Assembly (NCBI GenBank): GCA_022823505.1
Contig: JAJEIA010000090.1
Span: 1-64,000, forward strand
Reading direction: 5' to 3'
Length of the DNA stretch: 64,000 nt
From: Dehalococcoidia bacterium
GTDB taxonomy: Bacteria > Chloroflexota > Dehalococcoidia > Lucifugimonadales > UBA3495
The position numbers and the translations under genes are program-made. Below the pieces are notes generated by a model. The model saw only the letters and a program-made list of their open reading frames with translations, did not search any database and was not told the DNA's origin. This document shows positions 43,845-53,336 of the stretch, in pieces. Within the stretch, counting starts at the first letter, position 1. Every line of letters starts with the position of its first letter.

Positions 43845-44435
43845 ATGTAGGTTGTTGGCGCCGAAGGTCAGACTCCGAAGGGCGCCGGACCCGGAGTGTC
43901 CCGGAATGTTTTGGCGCCCATCCCGATTGCCGGGTGAAAACTCGCGGGCCTTCGCGGGCAACCAGCTTGGCTGCCCGTCTGAGGATTGGGTCTCGTTGTT
44001 GATGGGAGCGTGTCGTCGGGACGGTTTACGCAGTTCGAAGTCATTCCCGCGGAAGCGGGAATCCAGTGGCCGAAATCGCTAACAGTGTTCCAGATTCGCT
44101 CACTGTTAAGTCAATGGATTCCTGCTTTTGCAGGAGTGACGGTTTTTGTAATTTCAAGGGCGTGACTCCCATGACAGTTCCAACGATAGTGGGTACGCGT
44201 GAGTCCGGTGGTGTGGGTGGTGTGGGTTGGTCCATCCTCACCTCGTCGTACAGTGGCCATGACCATGGTCGCCAACGCCCGGCCGGGATCGGATTGCCAA
44301 TGTGATGTTATCGTCGCGAGCGACACGCGGTATATATTGGTTTTGCAGTGCAGATGGGCGATATGATGGACGGCGTAGCCTCAATGTCCGGGGTCAACCG
44401 GGTTTGACGACGTATGGGCCAGGAGCTCGATACAG
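43845..44435. other. Intergenic region holding a MITE-like element
   Basis: No gene seen. 44021-44170 is a MITE-like repeat. A TATATAT stretch near 44331 may hold a weak -10 for the downstream dehydrogenase, without a convincing -35. Confidence 0.4.
44021..44170 (-). mobile_element. MITE-like element, copy 1
   Basis: About 145 bases, similar (roughly 80 percent by eye) to the reverse complement of 46185-46332. It is bounded by imperfect inverted ends (GGTTTACGCAGTTCGAA ... TTTCAAGGGCGTGACT) and contains two small hairpins, ATTCCCGCGGAAGCGGGAAT and GATTCCTGCTTTTGCAGGA. No coding capacity. Confidence 0.7.
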
Positions 44436-45332
44436 GTGGTGGCCAGGCTTGTTCCCATGAATACTCCGATGCAGGGGAAAATCTGTCTCATAACCGGCGG
44501 CAGCGACGGCATCGGCTACGCGGCCTCCCGCGAACTGGCCCGCATGGGAGCCAGGGTGGTCATCGTGGGCCGCAACGCCGCCAAGACCGAAGGCGCAGTC
44601 CGGCAGATCATCGCCGCTACGGGCAACCCGGCGGTGCAGTACCTGCTGGCCGACCTTTCGTCCCAACGTGAAGTGCGCCGCGTCGCCGCCGAGGCGATGG
44701 AGTTGACGCCCCATCTGGACGTGCTGCTGAACAATGCCGGGGCCATCTTCCTGTCCGACCGGCGCAGCGCCGAGGGTTTCGAGATGACCTTCGCATTGAA
44801 CCACCTGAGCTACTTCCTGCTGACCGGCCTGCTGCTGGAACACCTGCGAAAAGCGCCACGGGCCCGGATTGTCAACGTGTCCTCCTGCGCGCACAAGTCG
44901 CCGGGCCGGTTCCGGCTGGAAGACCTGCCCAAGCCTTCGGGCAATGGGGGATACGGAGCCTACAAACGCTCCAAGCTGTGCAACATTCTGTTCACCTACG
45001 AGCTGGCGCGGCGACTGGAAGGCGAGAACATCACGGCCAACGCCCTGCATCCCGGCCTGGTGCGGACCAACATCGCCCGCAACAACGGGTTGCTGGGTCG
45101 CGTGGTCAACTTCTTCATTGGAGTTCGCGGCATTGCCCCGGACAGGGGAGCGGAGACGCCGGTGTACCTGGCCGCGTCACCGGAGGTGGAAGGTGTGACC
45201 GGCAGGTATTTCGTGGACTGCCGCCCGGTGCCGTCTTCCAGCATCAGCTACGATGCGGAGCTGGCCGCCAGGCTGTGGGACATGAGCGCGTCCCTCACTC
45301 CCGCCGGCGATGCAGCGGCGCCGGCGTGCTGA
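44436..45332 (+). CDS. Short-chain dehydrogenase (retinol dehydrogenase-like SDR)
   Basis: A 298-residue NAD(P)-dependent oxidoreductase. Cofactor site ITGGSDGIGYAASREL, LLNNAGAIFLSD, catalytic VNVSSCAHK serine and YGAYKRSKLCNILF (YxxxK). The branch is that of retinol dehydrogenase/WW-domain oxidoreductase-like SDRs, with a long C-terminal part (HPGLVRTNIARNNG). GTG 44436 has AGGAG 10 bases upstream; ATG 44457 is the alternative. It lies between two inverted MITE-like copies. Substrate unknown. Confidence 0.85.
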   Translation: MVARLVPMNTPMQGKICLITGGSDGIGYAASRELARMGARVVIVGRNAAKTEGAVRQIIAATGNPAVQYLLADLSSQREVRRVAAEAMELTPHLDVLLNNAGAIFLSDRRSAEGFEMTFALNHLSYFLLTGLLLEHLRKAPRARIVNVSSCAHKSPGRFRLEDLPKPSGNGGYGAYKRSKLCNILFTYELARRLEGENITANALHPGLVRTNIARNNGLLGRVVNFFIGVRGIAPDRGAETPVYLAASPEVEGVTGRYFVDCRPVPSSSISYDAELAARLWDMSASLTPAGDAAAPAC

Positions 45333-45500
45333 TAGTTTCGGGGAGGGCCGTCGGTATAGCCGCGTTGTCTGCTGAACCCACCATTATGCCTCTGACCATG
45401 CGGCTGTTGGGAGGAAGTGAATCGGACTCCTTTCCGCTATCATTCGTTCGGTATCTTTATGCACGGCATCGCAGACCCGAGAGTCTACAGGAGGAATACC

Positions 45501-45920
45501 TTGGGAACATTGAACCCAGCAGAAGTGGATGAATTTCTGTCCCAGCCCCGAACGGCGCAGTTGGTCACCATGTATGCCACCGGCACTCCCCACGTGGCGC
45601 CGGTCTGGTTCCTTTGGGATAACGGTCGGGCTTTGGTGATGGCCGACAGATCGGCGGTCAAGGTGCGAAACATTCGCCGGAATTCCGCCGTGGCCCTATG
45701 CGTCCCCACCGCGGATCACCCCTATTCGTTTGTCACCATCGAGGGCACGGCCGAGGTCACCGACGGCGGGCTGGATGACATGGTGCGCCGGACGTGCGTC
45801 CTGTACGAGGGCGAAGAGCGAGGCGCCGAGTTCGCTGCGGAACTTCTGGCGGACGAACGGTTGACCCTGATCGTCATTTCCCCGGGTCGTTTCCTGTCCT
45901 GGAAAGAGGATGAGGAGTGA
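45501..45920 (+). CDS. PPOX-class flavin/F420-dependent protein
   Basis: A 139-residue split-barrel protein of the pyridoxamine-phosphate-oxidase superfamily. Typical sequence: PAEVDEFLSQPRTAQLVTMY, GTPHVAPVWFLWDNG, KVRNIRRNSAVALCV and FVTIEGTAEVTDGG. It probably binds FMN or F420 as a homodimer. TTG at 45501 was chosen for the strong AGGAGG 6 bases upstream; the frame extends to 45417 without a ribosome binding site. Substrate unknown; may be a small reductase. Confidence 0.82.
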   Translation: MGTLNPAEVDEFLSQPRTAQLVTMYATGTPHVAPVWFLWDNGRALVMADRSAVKVRNIRRNSAVALCVPTADHPYSFVTIEGTAEVTDGGLDDMVRRTCVLYEGEERGAEFAAELLADERLTLIVISPGRFLSWKEDEE

Positions 45921-46049
45921 GAAAGTATCCCAAGACCCGGGCGTCATCCAATCCATCATTTCCCGGCCATGCCTACCCGACGCCCCCGGCTCGGCCTGCC
46001 CAGACCCTACAGCCCCTTGCGGCGTCCCGCGCCAACACCCCGAAAGGCT

Positions 46050-46182
46050 GACGGGTACCCAGTTTGTCATCGCGAGGAGCGTAGCGACGTGGCGATCTCG
46101 TTCACGTGGCGGTGTCCGTTGCCCTGACGAGATTGCCGCCCCCATATCAAGTACGGGGTGACGCTGCTTCGCTGGCAATGAC
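46050..46182. repeat. Dispersed palindromic repeat, family 1, copy 2
   Basis: Contains GGAGCGTAGCGACGTGGCGA, TCTCGTTC and then CCTGACGAGATTGCCGCC, matching the copies at 9565 and 53661. The right arm carries a short insertion before GCAATGAC. Confidence 0.75.
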
Positions 46183-46184
46183 AT

Positions 46185-46332
46185 AGGACTTACGCGCTTG
46201 AAATTACATACCTGTCATTCCTGCGAAAGCAGGAATCCATTGACTTTATGGTGAACGAATCCGGAACACTGCTAAAGAATACGGCCGCTGGATTCCCGCT
46301 TCCGCGGGCATGACTTCGAAGCGCGTAAGTCT
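46185..46332 (+). mobile_element. MITE-like element, copy 2
   Basis: Clear terminal inverted repeats: ACTTACGCGCTTGAA (46188-46202) and TTCGAAGCGCGTAAGT (46315-46330). Inside are the hairpins ATTCCTGCGAAAGCAGGAAT and GATTCCCGCTTCCGCGGG. Reverse-complement match to 44021-44170. Confidence 0.75.
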
Positions 46333-46429
46333 GATGACAGTTCGTGTGAAACTGGATACGCGCGAGTTGGGGATGATGTGGCGAGGGCCATCGAGGGTAC
46401 CCGGTTTGCGGCGGGGAAACGTCAGAGGA

Positions 46430-46512
46430 GGGATTTTCTGGATTTGGGGATTACCAGGATTGGAACCGTACCGCGCTGGGGCTCTCCCAATCCTGTCAAA
46501 TCGTAAAATCCC
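46430..46512. repeat. Long imperfect inverted repeat
   Basis: The left arm (46430-46462) has GGGATTTT, GATTTG and CAGGATTGG; the right arm (46488-46512) has CCAATCCTG, CAAATC and AAAATCCC in mirrored order. Together they form an extended hairpin with a 25-base loop. Non-coding, 230 bases before the MFS gene. The rest of 45921-46742 holds the two repeats above and nothing else that I recognise. Confidence 0.65.
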
Positions 46513-46742
46513 GTGAAACCCGTTTCTGACGATTCACGAAAGCGCGTACGCATGAGGCGTCAGCCCGCTGCCCTTGCAAAGGGCATTCTGGTTAGCGCTG
46601 CCGGATCCATTTGCCGCCTGACCCTGGCGTGGTTACAATGCCTCAATCGCGGATGCCCTGCTTTGCGCCCGTCGTCTCCGACGACTTTCCGCCCGGCGCG
46701 CACCCACCCAACCTGATTACCGTCAATGGAGAGTGATTCGGT

Positions 46743-48116
46743 TTGAATACCGGCGTTTCGGACCTGACGACGTACCTGCGGGAGCAGTATCACTACGCCT
46801 GGCTCGTGGTCGGAATGGGCACCATGCTCCGGGTCACCGCCAATTTCGTCAGCCAGGCTTTCGCCGTCATCCTCGTCGTCCTCCAGACCGACTTCGCCTG
46901 GGGCGTCACCGCCATCGTGCTGGCCCAGGTCTTCCGGAGCCTCGCCAGCGCTCTTTTGTCCCCGGCCTCCGGATGGGTCGGCGACCGCTATGGAGCGCGC
47001 AAGTCCCTGTTTGTTGCCGCCGCCCTCTATGTGGTCGGGATGCTGCTCCTCAGCACCGTGGAACAGATCTGGCAGCTGTACCTCTACTACAGCTTTGTAT
47101 TGGGCCTGGCCCAGGCACTCTTCACGGTCAACATCCCCACCACCGTCGCCGCCTGGTTCAAGCGGAAACTGGGCGTTGCCGTCGGCATCCAGCAGTCCAT
47201 CGGAGGCATGGGAGCATCGGTCACCGCCCCGGCCCTGGCGCTGCTGGTGGCCCTGACGGGCTGGCAGGTCGGTTTCTGGATCATCGCCGGCGTGGGCGGA
47301 GTAATCCTGTTCTCCCTGTTATTCTTCTTCCACAGCGAGCCCGCCGATCGCGGCCTGAAACCGCTGGGAGCCACCGACGACGAGCCGGCGCCGGCGCCGG
47401 TCAATGCCGCAACGGCGAAGTTGCGCAGCAAGGTCTTCCTGCAGCACGCCCGCCGGACCCGCGCCTTCTGGAACCTTCCCTTCATCCACTTCCTCGGCTG
47501 CATGGGCCACGCCATCGTCATCTGGCACGTGGTGTTCTTCGCAACCGAGCAGGGATTGTCCCTCACCGCGGCGGCCTGGACCGTTACCATCTACACCATG
47601 GCCAGCGTCAGCAGCCGCCTGTTCATACCGATCCTGGCCGACCGGTGGGGCGCCAAGGTAACGATGATTCTGCCCTATTTCCTGCAGGGCGTCACGGTCA
47701 TAATGCTCTTCTGGGCCCAGAGCGTGTGGGAGTTCTATCTCTTCGCGGTCCTCTTCGGCATCGGGTTTGGCGGGGAGATGTCCGCCTTCCTCATCGCCAA
47801 CCGCCAGTACTATGGCATGGGACCGGTGCGGTCGATCTTCGGATTCCAGCATCTCGGGTCCGGCTTCGGCATGGCGCTCGGAGGACTCGTCGGCGGCGTG
47901 ATCTATGACTTCAGGAATGCCGAAGTACCCGTGCGGTATCTTGGTTTCATCGACGTCGGCGGGGGCTCCTACGACCTCGCCTGGACCATCTCCATCGCCG
48001 CCAGTCTCGCCGGAGTGATCTTCATCCTGCTGTTGGAATCGTCCTCCCGCGTCCTCATCCCCGACTGGGAAGAGTCCTTGCCGGCCGAGGGCCAGACCTC
48101 GCCCGCGGCTACGTGA
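46743..48116 (+). CDS. MFS transporter
   Basis: A 457-residue carrier with 12 helices. Motif A-like GWVGDRYGARKSLFV follows helix 2; a central loop (about 200-230) has EPADRGLKPLGATDDE. YWFF-like and formate/oxalate-type features put it near monocarboxylate carriers, as for the other two MFS genes. TTG start with GGAGAGTG about 8 bases upstream. It converges on the next MFS gene with only 13 bases between stops. Confidence 0.85.
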   Translation: MNTGVSDLTTYLREQYHYAWLVVGMGTMLRVTANFVSQAFAVILVVLQTDFAWGVTAIVLAQVFRSLASALLSPASGWVGDRYGARKSLFVAAALYVVGMLLLSTVEQIWQLYLYYSFVLGLAQALFTVNIPTTVAAWFKRKLGVAVGIQQSIGGMGASVTAPALALLVALTGWQVGFWIIAGVGGVILFSLLFFFHSEPADRGLKPLGATDDEPAPAPVNAATAKLRSKVFLQHARRTRAFWNLPFIHFLGCMGHAIVIWHVVFFATEQGLSLTAAAWTVTIYTMASVSSRLFIPILADRWGAKVTMILPYFLQGVTVIMLFWAQSVWEFYLFAVLFGIGFGGEMSAFLIANRQYYGMGPVRSIFGFQHLGSGFGMALGGLVGGVIYDFRNAEVPVRYLGFIDVGGGSYDLAWTISIAASLAGVIFILLLESSSRVLIPDWEESLPAEGQTSPAAT

Positions 48117-48129
48117 CCGGTGGTCGGGG

Positions 48130-49467
48130 TCAGCCCGAGACCCCGGCCGGTTCCCGGGAATGCGTCGGAGACGGCGCCCGCGGCGGTTTGGCGGCCAGCG
48201 CCAGGATCCCGGCCAGGAACACGGCCACGGCGAAGAACGTGAACGGGATCCGGTAGCTGTCGAAATAGTCGAACATGAACCCGGCGATAACCGGCCCCAG
48301 CGCCTGTCCGCCCACCTGCACCGACATGGTCAGCCCCCGGATCGTTCCCAGGTTCTGGCGTCCGTAGTAGTCCGCCCACACCAGCCGTATCAGCAGGTGC
48401 AGGCCGCCGACGCCGAACCCGACCCCCGCCGCCGAGATTATCTCCGGCAGCAGCCAGTCGCTCATCACCGTTCCCGCCGTGGCCAGCGCCACGACGAACG
48501 CGGCGGACATCATGAGGAACCGGATGGGCATCCGCCGCGCCAGGGCCGCCCAGAACAGGCTCGCCGGCATTTGCGCCAGGGCGAACGTGCTCGCGCTCAT
48601 CGCGGCAAATCGGGGGTCAACTCCCTGGTTGATGTAGTGGGAGACCTGGTGCAGACTCACCCCCGCCTGGACCATCATCCCGGCGCCGGAAAAGATCGCC
48701 AGGATCCAAAACGCCTGGGTTCGCAGCGCCTGCCCCACCGTGAAGTTGATCTCGGTAAAGCCGCCCGGGTTGCCGGAACCCGGGGCGGCGTCGGCACCCT
48801 GGCCGGCCGGGTCTCCGCGGGCCGGCGCCGGGTCGGGTTCCAACCCCATGTCCTCCGGGCGCCGCGCCAGAAGCAGCAGCGATGGAACAACCCCCAGCGC
48901 CAGCGTGAGTACGCCCAGGGTGACCCACGCCGTGCGCCAGTCGTACCCGGTGATGATCAGCTGCATCGCCCAGGGCACGATGGCCAGGCCGGCCCCCTTG
49001 GCGACCGCGTCCACGGCCAGCCCCAGGGGACGCCGCCGGATGAACCAGTTGCTGACCGCCGTGGGCAGCCCGATCTCCATCGGCCCGGAGAAGATCATCC
49101 GCCCGGGAACGTACAGGAAATAAAAGGCCAGTGGATGGGTGACGAAGGCCAGCCCGATGGCCAGGACCCCGGTGGCGAGCGAACCCATCCCCAGGATGAC
49201 TCCGGCTCCGTACCGGTCCAGCCATCTGCCCACGATGGGCGAGATGAAGACCGCGACCAGTCCGCCCAGGCTGACCGCGCCGGAGAACATCCCCACTGAC
49301 CAGCCCATGGACTGGGTCATGGGAACCACGAACACCGAAAGGGTCGCCACCGCCATCACGGTCCGGGTGGACAGGCTCAGCGCCACCCCGTTCCCGGCGA
49401 TAACCCAGCCGTAGTAGAAGGGCAGGGCGTGGGCCAGCCGCGTCCGCAAGACGGTGGCACCGGTCAT
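48130..49467 (-). CDS. MFS transporter (oxalate/formate antiporter-like)
   Basis: A 445-residue carrier with 12 helices, closely similar in pattern to the protein at 8109-9443: FYYGWVIAGNGVALSL start, RRPEDMGLEPDPAP central loop, VGQALRTQAFWILAIF start of the second half, and RRMPIRFLM in the motif-A position of the second half. Likely imports or exchanges a small organic acid. The hydrolase at 49982 lies upstream on the same strand, but nearly 500 bases away. Confidence 0.85.
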   Translation of the reverse strand: MTGATVLRTRLAHALPFYYGWVIAGNGVALSLSTRTVMAVATLSVFVVPMTQSMGWSVGMFSGAVSLGGLVAVFISPIVGRWLDRYGAGVILGMGSLATGVLAIGLAFVTHPLAFYFLYVPGRMIFSGPMEIGLPTAVSNWFIRRRPLGLAVDAVAKGAGLAIVPWAMQLIITGYDWRTAWVTLGVLTLALGVVPSLLLLARRPEDMGLEPDPAPARGDPAGQGADAAPGSGNPGGFTEINFTVGQALRTQAFWILAIFSGAGMMVQAGVSLHQVSHYINQGVDPRFAAMSASTFALAQMPASLFWAALARRMPIRFLMMSAAFVVALATAGTVMSDWLLPEIISAAGVGFGVGGLHLLIRLVWADYYGRQNLGTIRGLTMSVQVGGQALGPVIAGFMFDYFDSYRIPFTFFAVAVFLAGILALAAKPPRAPSPTHSREPAGVSG

Positions 49468-49756
49468 CGCACGACCCCGTGATCTGGCCGTTTCACGGCA
49501 GTGCGACGCACGGCGGGGCCGGGCCAGCGCCGGTCTTCCCGGCTATTGATACAAACACCTCCGGTTGCAGCCCGTGTCCCAACCGGACTTCACTGGGCCG
49601 CTTCGCTGGGGCGTGTTGCGCCAGCGAACTGAAAAACCCCGTTTGCTGAGCATCCCATCACGCGTACCTGCTTCGTGTTGAGGGGTTGAACAAGGCCGTT
49701 CTCTCCGGGTGGCGATTGGGTTATCCGTCACATTCCGGCCTTTGGGACAATTCAAC
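49468..49756. other. Intergenic stretch upstream of the MFS gene
   Basis: No gene, promoter or repeat recognised with confidence in these 289 bases. Confidence 0.4.
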
Positions 49757-49954
49757 TCACCGGGCATCAATGGTCGCAACGGTCACCGCCGCCCCGGCTG
49801 GCGGGTCGGGCGCGATGGAGACCGACGCGGGGCCCAGCCCCGATGGAGCGTGGCCCACCGGACGGTTCAGCCAGCCCGACCACAGGAATACGATGAAGAT
49901 CAGCAACGCCATGGCGACCACCACCGACAGCGCCAGGCAACCGAAGCGTGCCAT
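49757..49954 (-). CDS. Possible small single-helix membrane protein
   Basis: A 65-residue frame with one strong helix (LALSVVVAMALLIFIVFLW, about 7-25) and a short Pro/Ala-rich tail outside. It follows the CocE-type hydrolase by 27 bases on the same strand, but no ribosome binding site is seen. The helix pattern is better than chance; gene status is uncertain. Confidence 0.45.
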   Translation of the reverse strand: MARFGCLALSVVVAMALLIFIVFLWSGWLNRPVGHAPSGLGPASVSIAPDPPAGAAVTVATIDAR

Positions 49955-49981
49955 TGATCGTTGGGAATTACGGGGACGGGG

Positions 49982-51739
49982 CTACGAAGCCGGAATGACG
50001 GGCAGCCGCACCCGCGACGGATACTGCTCGTTGTGCATGATGGTCTGGATCGCCGGCACACACTCCGTGGCCGCCCAGGGGTCGCCGCCGGTGTTGAAGT
50101 TGCGGTCGAATCTGGGGAAGTTGCTGCTGCTGATGTCCAGCCGGATCCGGTGCCCGGCCTTGAACACGTTGCTGGTCGCCACCAGGTCGATGGTGTATTC
50201 CTCCACCGCCCCCGGGGTGACCGGCACCGCCTCATCCGTGCCCTTCCGGTAGCGGCCCCGCATGATGCCGTCGGTGAGCGCCCGGGCTGCGCCGCACGGC
50301 TCCACGTCCACCAGCTTGGCCGTGAAGTCCGTATCCGCGCCGGTGGTCGCCGCGAACAGCGTCACCGTCACCGGGCCGGTCACCTCCTGGTCCTCGGCCA
50401 GCGGCGGCGTGGTGTAGCACAACACGTCGCTGCGCCCCTCGATAAGCTGCTGGTCGTATGCGCCCCCGGGCACAAAGGACGGCCCGCAGCACAGGGCCCC
50501 TCCCCGGGTGGGCACCGGGTCTCGCGGGTCGTACAGGAACACGTCCGGCGCCTGGTCGCCCGGCGCCTCCGCCGACAGCGCGCCGTCTCCCGACGACGTG
50601 TTGGCCTTGCCCGCGCTGTGCAGGTAGTAGTCCGTGTACTGCGCCCGCGCCGGCGGCCATTCCTGCTCGTCCCGCCACTCGTTGGCGCCCATCACGAAGA
50701 TGCGGACCGGCGCTCCGTCGTTGGCGCCGTTCGCCTCGCCCTTCAGCCAGTGGTCGAACCACTTCAGCTGGATGCCGTCGGTGTCGATGGCCGGCCCGGC
50801 CGCGCCCAGCCCGAAAAAGAACTCGCCGGAGATCTCGCCGAATGGCCCGTGGTGCCACGGCCCGACGATCAATCGCTGTCCGTCCCGCACGGTCGCATCT
50901 GCCGCCTTGTCCCGCATCCCCACGAAGTTGCGCAACGTGCCCAGCAGGAAGATGTCGTGCCAGCCGCCGATGTGCAGCGCCGGCGTGGTGATGTGCGGGT
51001 AGTGGTCCTCGATGCGCCAGCGCTTCCAGTACTCGTCGCTGCTGGAGTGCTTGATCCAGTCATAGAAGTACCCGGCCAGCGGCTCCTTCAGGTGCGGCAG
51101 GTCCACGATGGGCTGGTGGCGGAAGGCGCAATCCAACTCGTTGAACGCCGCCAGCAGACCCTCGCGAGTCCCGTCGGGAACGTCGTGGCGGCTGCTGATC
51201 GCGTTCATGTTGGCCATGGTCAGCTGACGCATGGTCCACGACAGGGCGAAGCCCCAGGCCAGCGCGCCGCCCTGGTAGGTCCAGCCCTCGTAGTAGTCCG
51301 AGGCAGTGATTCCCGGAGCGATGCAGGTCAGGGCCGGCGGGTTGGTGATGGCGCACAACCACTGGGTCGCGCCGACGTAGGAGCGCCCGAACATGCCGAC
51401 CTTGCCCGTGCTCCAGGGCTGGTCCGCGCACCAGGCCACGGTGTCGTAGCCGTCGTTGGGTTCGTCCAGGAACGGGTAGAACTCGCCCTCCGAGGCGTAG
51501 CGGCCGCGCGTGTCCTGGATCACCACCGCGTAACCGTGGGACACGGCCCGCATCACGTCCAGGCCGCCGCCCACCCCCTGGAACTTGTCGTATGGCGTGC
51601 GCTGCAGCAGCACGGGCATCGGATCGGCCACGTCCGGGCGGTACACGTCGGCGTAGAGGGTGACGCCGTCCCGCATCCTGACCGGCACGCCGAATTCGCT
51701 GCGGAGCGCGGTGTAAGGGCCCATCAACTCAGCTGGCAT
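49982..51739 (-). CDS. CocE/NonD family hydrolase (X-Pro dipeptidyl-peptidase-like)
   Basis: A 585-residue serine hydrolase. The alpha/beta domain has MRDGVTLYADVYRP (22-35), VVIQDTRGRYASEG and the nucleophile S120 in GMFGRSYVG, with a helical cap and a C-terminal jelly-roll (from about 380: DVLCYTTPPLAEDQEVTGPV; HRIRLDISSSNFPRFDRN). The family cleaves esters (cocaine esterase) or acyl bonds of peptides and antibiotics. AGGAGG lies 8 bases before the ATG, and a consensus -10 just upstream. No signal peptide, so cytosolic. Confidence 0.88.
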   Translation of the reverse strand: MPAELMGPYTALRSEFGVPVRMRDGVTLYADVYRPDVADPMPVLLQRTPYDKFQGVGGGLDVMRAVSHGYAVVIQDTRGRYASEGEFYPFLDEPNDGYDTVAWCADQPWSTGKVGMFGRSYVGATQWLCAITNPPALTCIAPGITASDYYEGWTYQGGALAWGFALSWTMRQLTMANMNAISSRHDVPDGTREGLLAAFNELDCAFRHQPIVDLPHLKEPLAGYFYDWIKHSSSDEYWKRWRIEDHYPHITTPALHIGGWHDIFLLGTLRNFVGMRDKAADATVRDGQRLIVGPWHHGPFGEISGEFFFGLGAAGPAIDTDGIQLKWFDHWLKGEANGANDGAPVRIFVMGANEWRDEQEWPPARAQYTDYYLHSAGKANTSSGDGALSAEAPGDQAPDVFLYDPRDPVPTRGGALCCGPSFVPGGAYDQQLIEGRSDVLCYTTPPLAEDQEVTGPVTVTLFAATTGADTDFTAKLVDVEPCGAARALTDGIMRGRYRKGTDEAVPVTPGAVEEYTIDLVATSNVFKAGHRIRLDISSSNFPRFDRNFNTGGDPWAATECVPAIQTIMHNEQYPSRVRLPVIPAS

Positions 51740-51762
51740 AACGTCACCTCCTGTTTGGCGAC

Positions 51763-51768
51763 ATTATA
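51763..51768 (-). promoter_or_regulatory. -10 element for the CocE-type gene
   Basis: A consensus TATAAT on the minus strand, 24 bases before the ATG. The leader would be very short (under 20 bases) but includes the AGGAGG. No clear -35. Confidence 0.4.
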
Positions 51769-51850
51769 CACAGCGAGACCGCACGCTCCGCGATCCGTCA
51801 TCGCCCTCTCGAGTATTCGGACGCGCCGGGTTTCTTCGTAGAGAACACGT

Positions 51851-51943
51851 GGTTCCTGCGAAAGCAGGACCCAGAAGCCCCGGCCGACGGGAACGGTGAG
51901 AACCGGCAGGGAGTTCCTGGATACCGGCTTTCGCCGGTATGAC
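51851..51943. repeat. Short element with paired end hairpins, related to the MITE-like copies
   Basis: TTCCTGCGAAAGCAGGA at the left and GGATACCGGCTTTCGCCGGTA at the right mirror the end hairpins of 44021-44170 and 46185-46332, but the middle differs. Probably a diverged or related element. Confidence 0.5.
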
Positions 51944-51980
51944 GGTTTCGGTGTTGAGCGGCTGCCTGGCAGATCTGCGC

Positions 51981-52667
51981 TTACTGCGTCCGGAACTGGG
52001 GAGCCATCAGTCCCACCTGCAGCGAAGGCGGCAGGTTGTTGCGCGTCACCTGCATCCGGCCCTGGGCCTGCAGACTTCCCTCGGCGACTCCCAACTCCCG
52101 CAGGAACGTCTCCGGCCCTTCCGGCTCCACGGCCGAGGGTTCTCGCTCGGCCCGGTAGTGCATGGGGATGAGCCAGCGCGCGTCAAGCTGCTGCGCCATC
52201 TGGTTGATCGCCCGGTACGACAGCAGGTTGTGGTCGGAGCCGCCGGCCGGCGCCAGCACCACCTCCGCCGGCCCGATCAGGTCGATCTGCTGCGCCGTCA
52301 GCGGCTGGGTGATGTTCCCCAGGTGGCACACGTTGATCCCGTCCAGCGCGATGGCGAACGCCACGTTGCGTTTGCTGCGCGGCGTGCCCTCGGGGAGCGG
52401 AGTCATAACCGCGCGGATGGTGATCCCCTGGAACTCGTACTCGCCCGGGGTGTCGAACACGCGCGGCTGCCCGACAACCTCGCCGGCGCTGTTGTGCATG
52501 GGGTCGTCGTGGCTCACCGTGACGCCCACCGCGTCCACCATCTGTCTCGGGTCGATCTGCACACCCAGGCCGCCCACGCCGGAGGCGTAGGGATCGGTGA
52601 TGATCGACAGCCCGGCGTTTGTCGACCGCAGCCTGAAGCAGGCGTGTCCCAGCCAGTAGATGTCCAT
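51981..52667 (-). CDS. Metallo-beta-lactamase fold protein (UPF0173/UlaG-like)
   Basis: A 228-residue predicted metal-dependent hydrolase. It starts with the family mark IYWLGHACFRL and has TVSHDDPMHN in place of a full HxHxDH, plus LAPAGGSDHNL and WLIPMHYRAE. The partly altered metal motif is typical of the UPF0173 branch, related to ascorbate-6-phosphate lactonase. It follows bioY by 12 bases and is probably co-transcribed. Substrate unknown. Confidence 0.82.
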   Translation of the reverse strand: MDIYWLGHACFRLRSTNAGLSIITDPYASGVGGLGVQIDPRQMVDAVGVTVSHDDPMHNSAGEVVGQPRVFDTPGEYEFQGITIRAVMTPLPEGTPRSKRNVAFAIALDGINVCHLGNITQPLTAQQIDLIGPAEVVLAPAGGSDHNLLSYRAINQMAQQLDARWLIPMHYRAEREPSAVEPEGPETFLRELGVAEGSLQAQGRMQVTRNNLPPSLQVGLMAPQFRTQ

Positions 52668-52679
52668 GGATTCCTGTGG

Positions 52680-53336
52680 TTACTCGTCGTCCGGGTCAGT
52701 TTTCAATGTGAACCGGTCCAGCAGCGCCCATCCGGCCGGCACCGCCAGGCTCGCCACGATGAGCTTTGCGAGGTCGCCGGCGACGAAGGGGAGCAGGCCG
52801 CACTGCCACAGGTTGGCGCAGCCCCAGGCCTCTGCCACGTTGGCCGGCAGGAAGAGGTTCAGCTGGATCAGGCCCGGCACGTAGAGCACGGCGTTGCCCA
52901 GCAGCATGGCCGCCAGGATCCAGGGACGGCGGTTCCATCCGCGCTGGCACAGCCAGCCCACCAACGCCGCCGCGGGTATGAAGCCGACGATGTATCCGCC
53001 GGACGGGAGGAGCCAGAACCAGCCGGAAGCTCCGCCGGCGAAGAACGGTAGGAACGCTCCTTCAATCGCGTAGAGCGCCAGCGCCAACCCGCCGCGCCAG
53101 CCACCCAGCATCGCGCCCACCAACAGGACGGCGAAGGTCTGCCCGGTGATGGGAACGGGAGTGAACCCCAGCGGTATCTTGATCTGCGCGAACAGCGCCA
53201 CCAGCAGGCTGCCGGCAACGATCAGGGCCACATCCCTGGCGATACGGCGGGCGCCGACCGATTGGGGCAGGATGAGGTCCGCCAGGGTGCCCGGCAGCGG
53301 CGTGGATGGGAGGGGAACGGCGGTTCGCGTTTGCAT
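52680..53336 (-). CDS. bioY: Biotin transporter substrate-binding protein BioY
   Basis: A 218-residue S component of an ECF transporter with six helices. Family sequences: IPLGFTPVPITGQTFAVLLVGA, GWRGGLALALYAIEGA, FFAGGASGWFWLLPSGGYIVGF and LFLPANVAEAWGCAN. BioY may work with shared ECF ATPases or alone. No BirA or bio genes are nearby and no biotin operator was recognised upstream. Confidence 0.92.
   Translation of the reverse strand: MQTRTAVPLPSTPLPGTLADLILPQSVGARRIARDVALIVAGSLLVALFAQIKIPLGFTPVPITGQTFAVLLVGAMLGGWRGGLALALYAIEGAFLPFFAGGASGWFWLLPSGGYIVGFIPAAALVGWLCQRGWNRRPWILAAMLLGNAVLYVPGLIQLNLFLPANVAEAWGCANLWQCGLLPFVAGDLAKLIVASLAVPAGWALLDRFTLKTDPDDE

Noticed and set aside
46300..46742. Broken gene in the repeat-rich gap before the MFS gene
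   Set aside because: Frames are short and made of repeat sequence; no protein similarity recognised.
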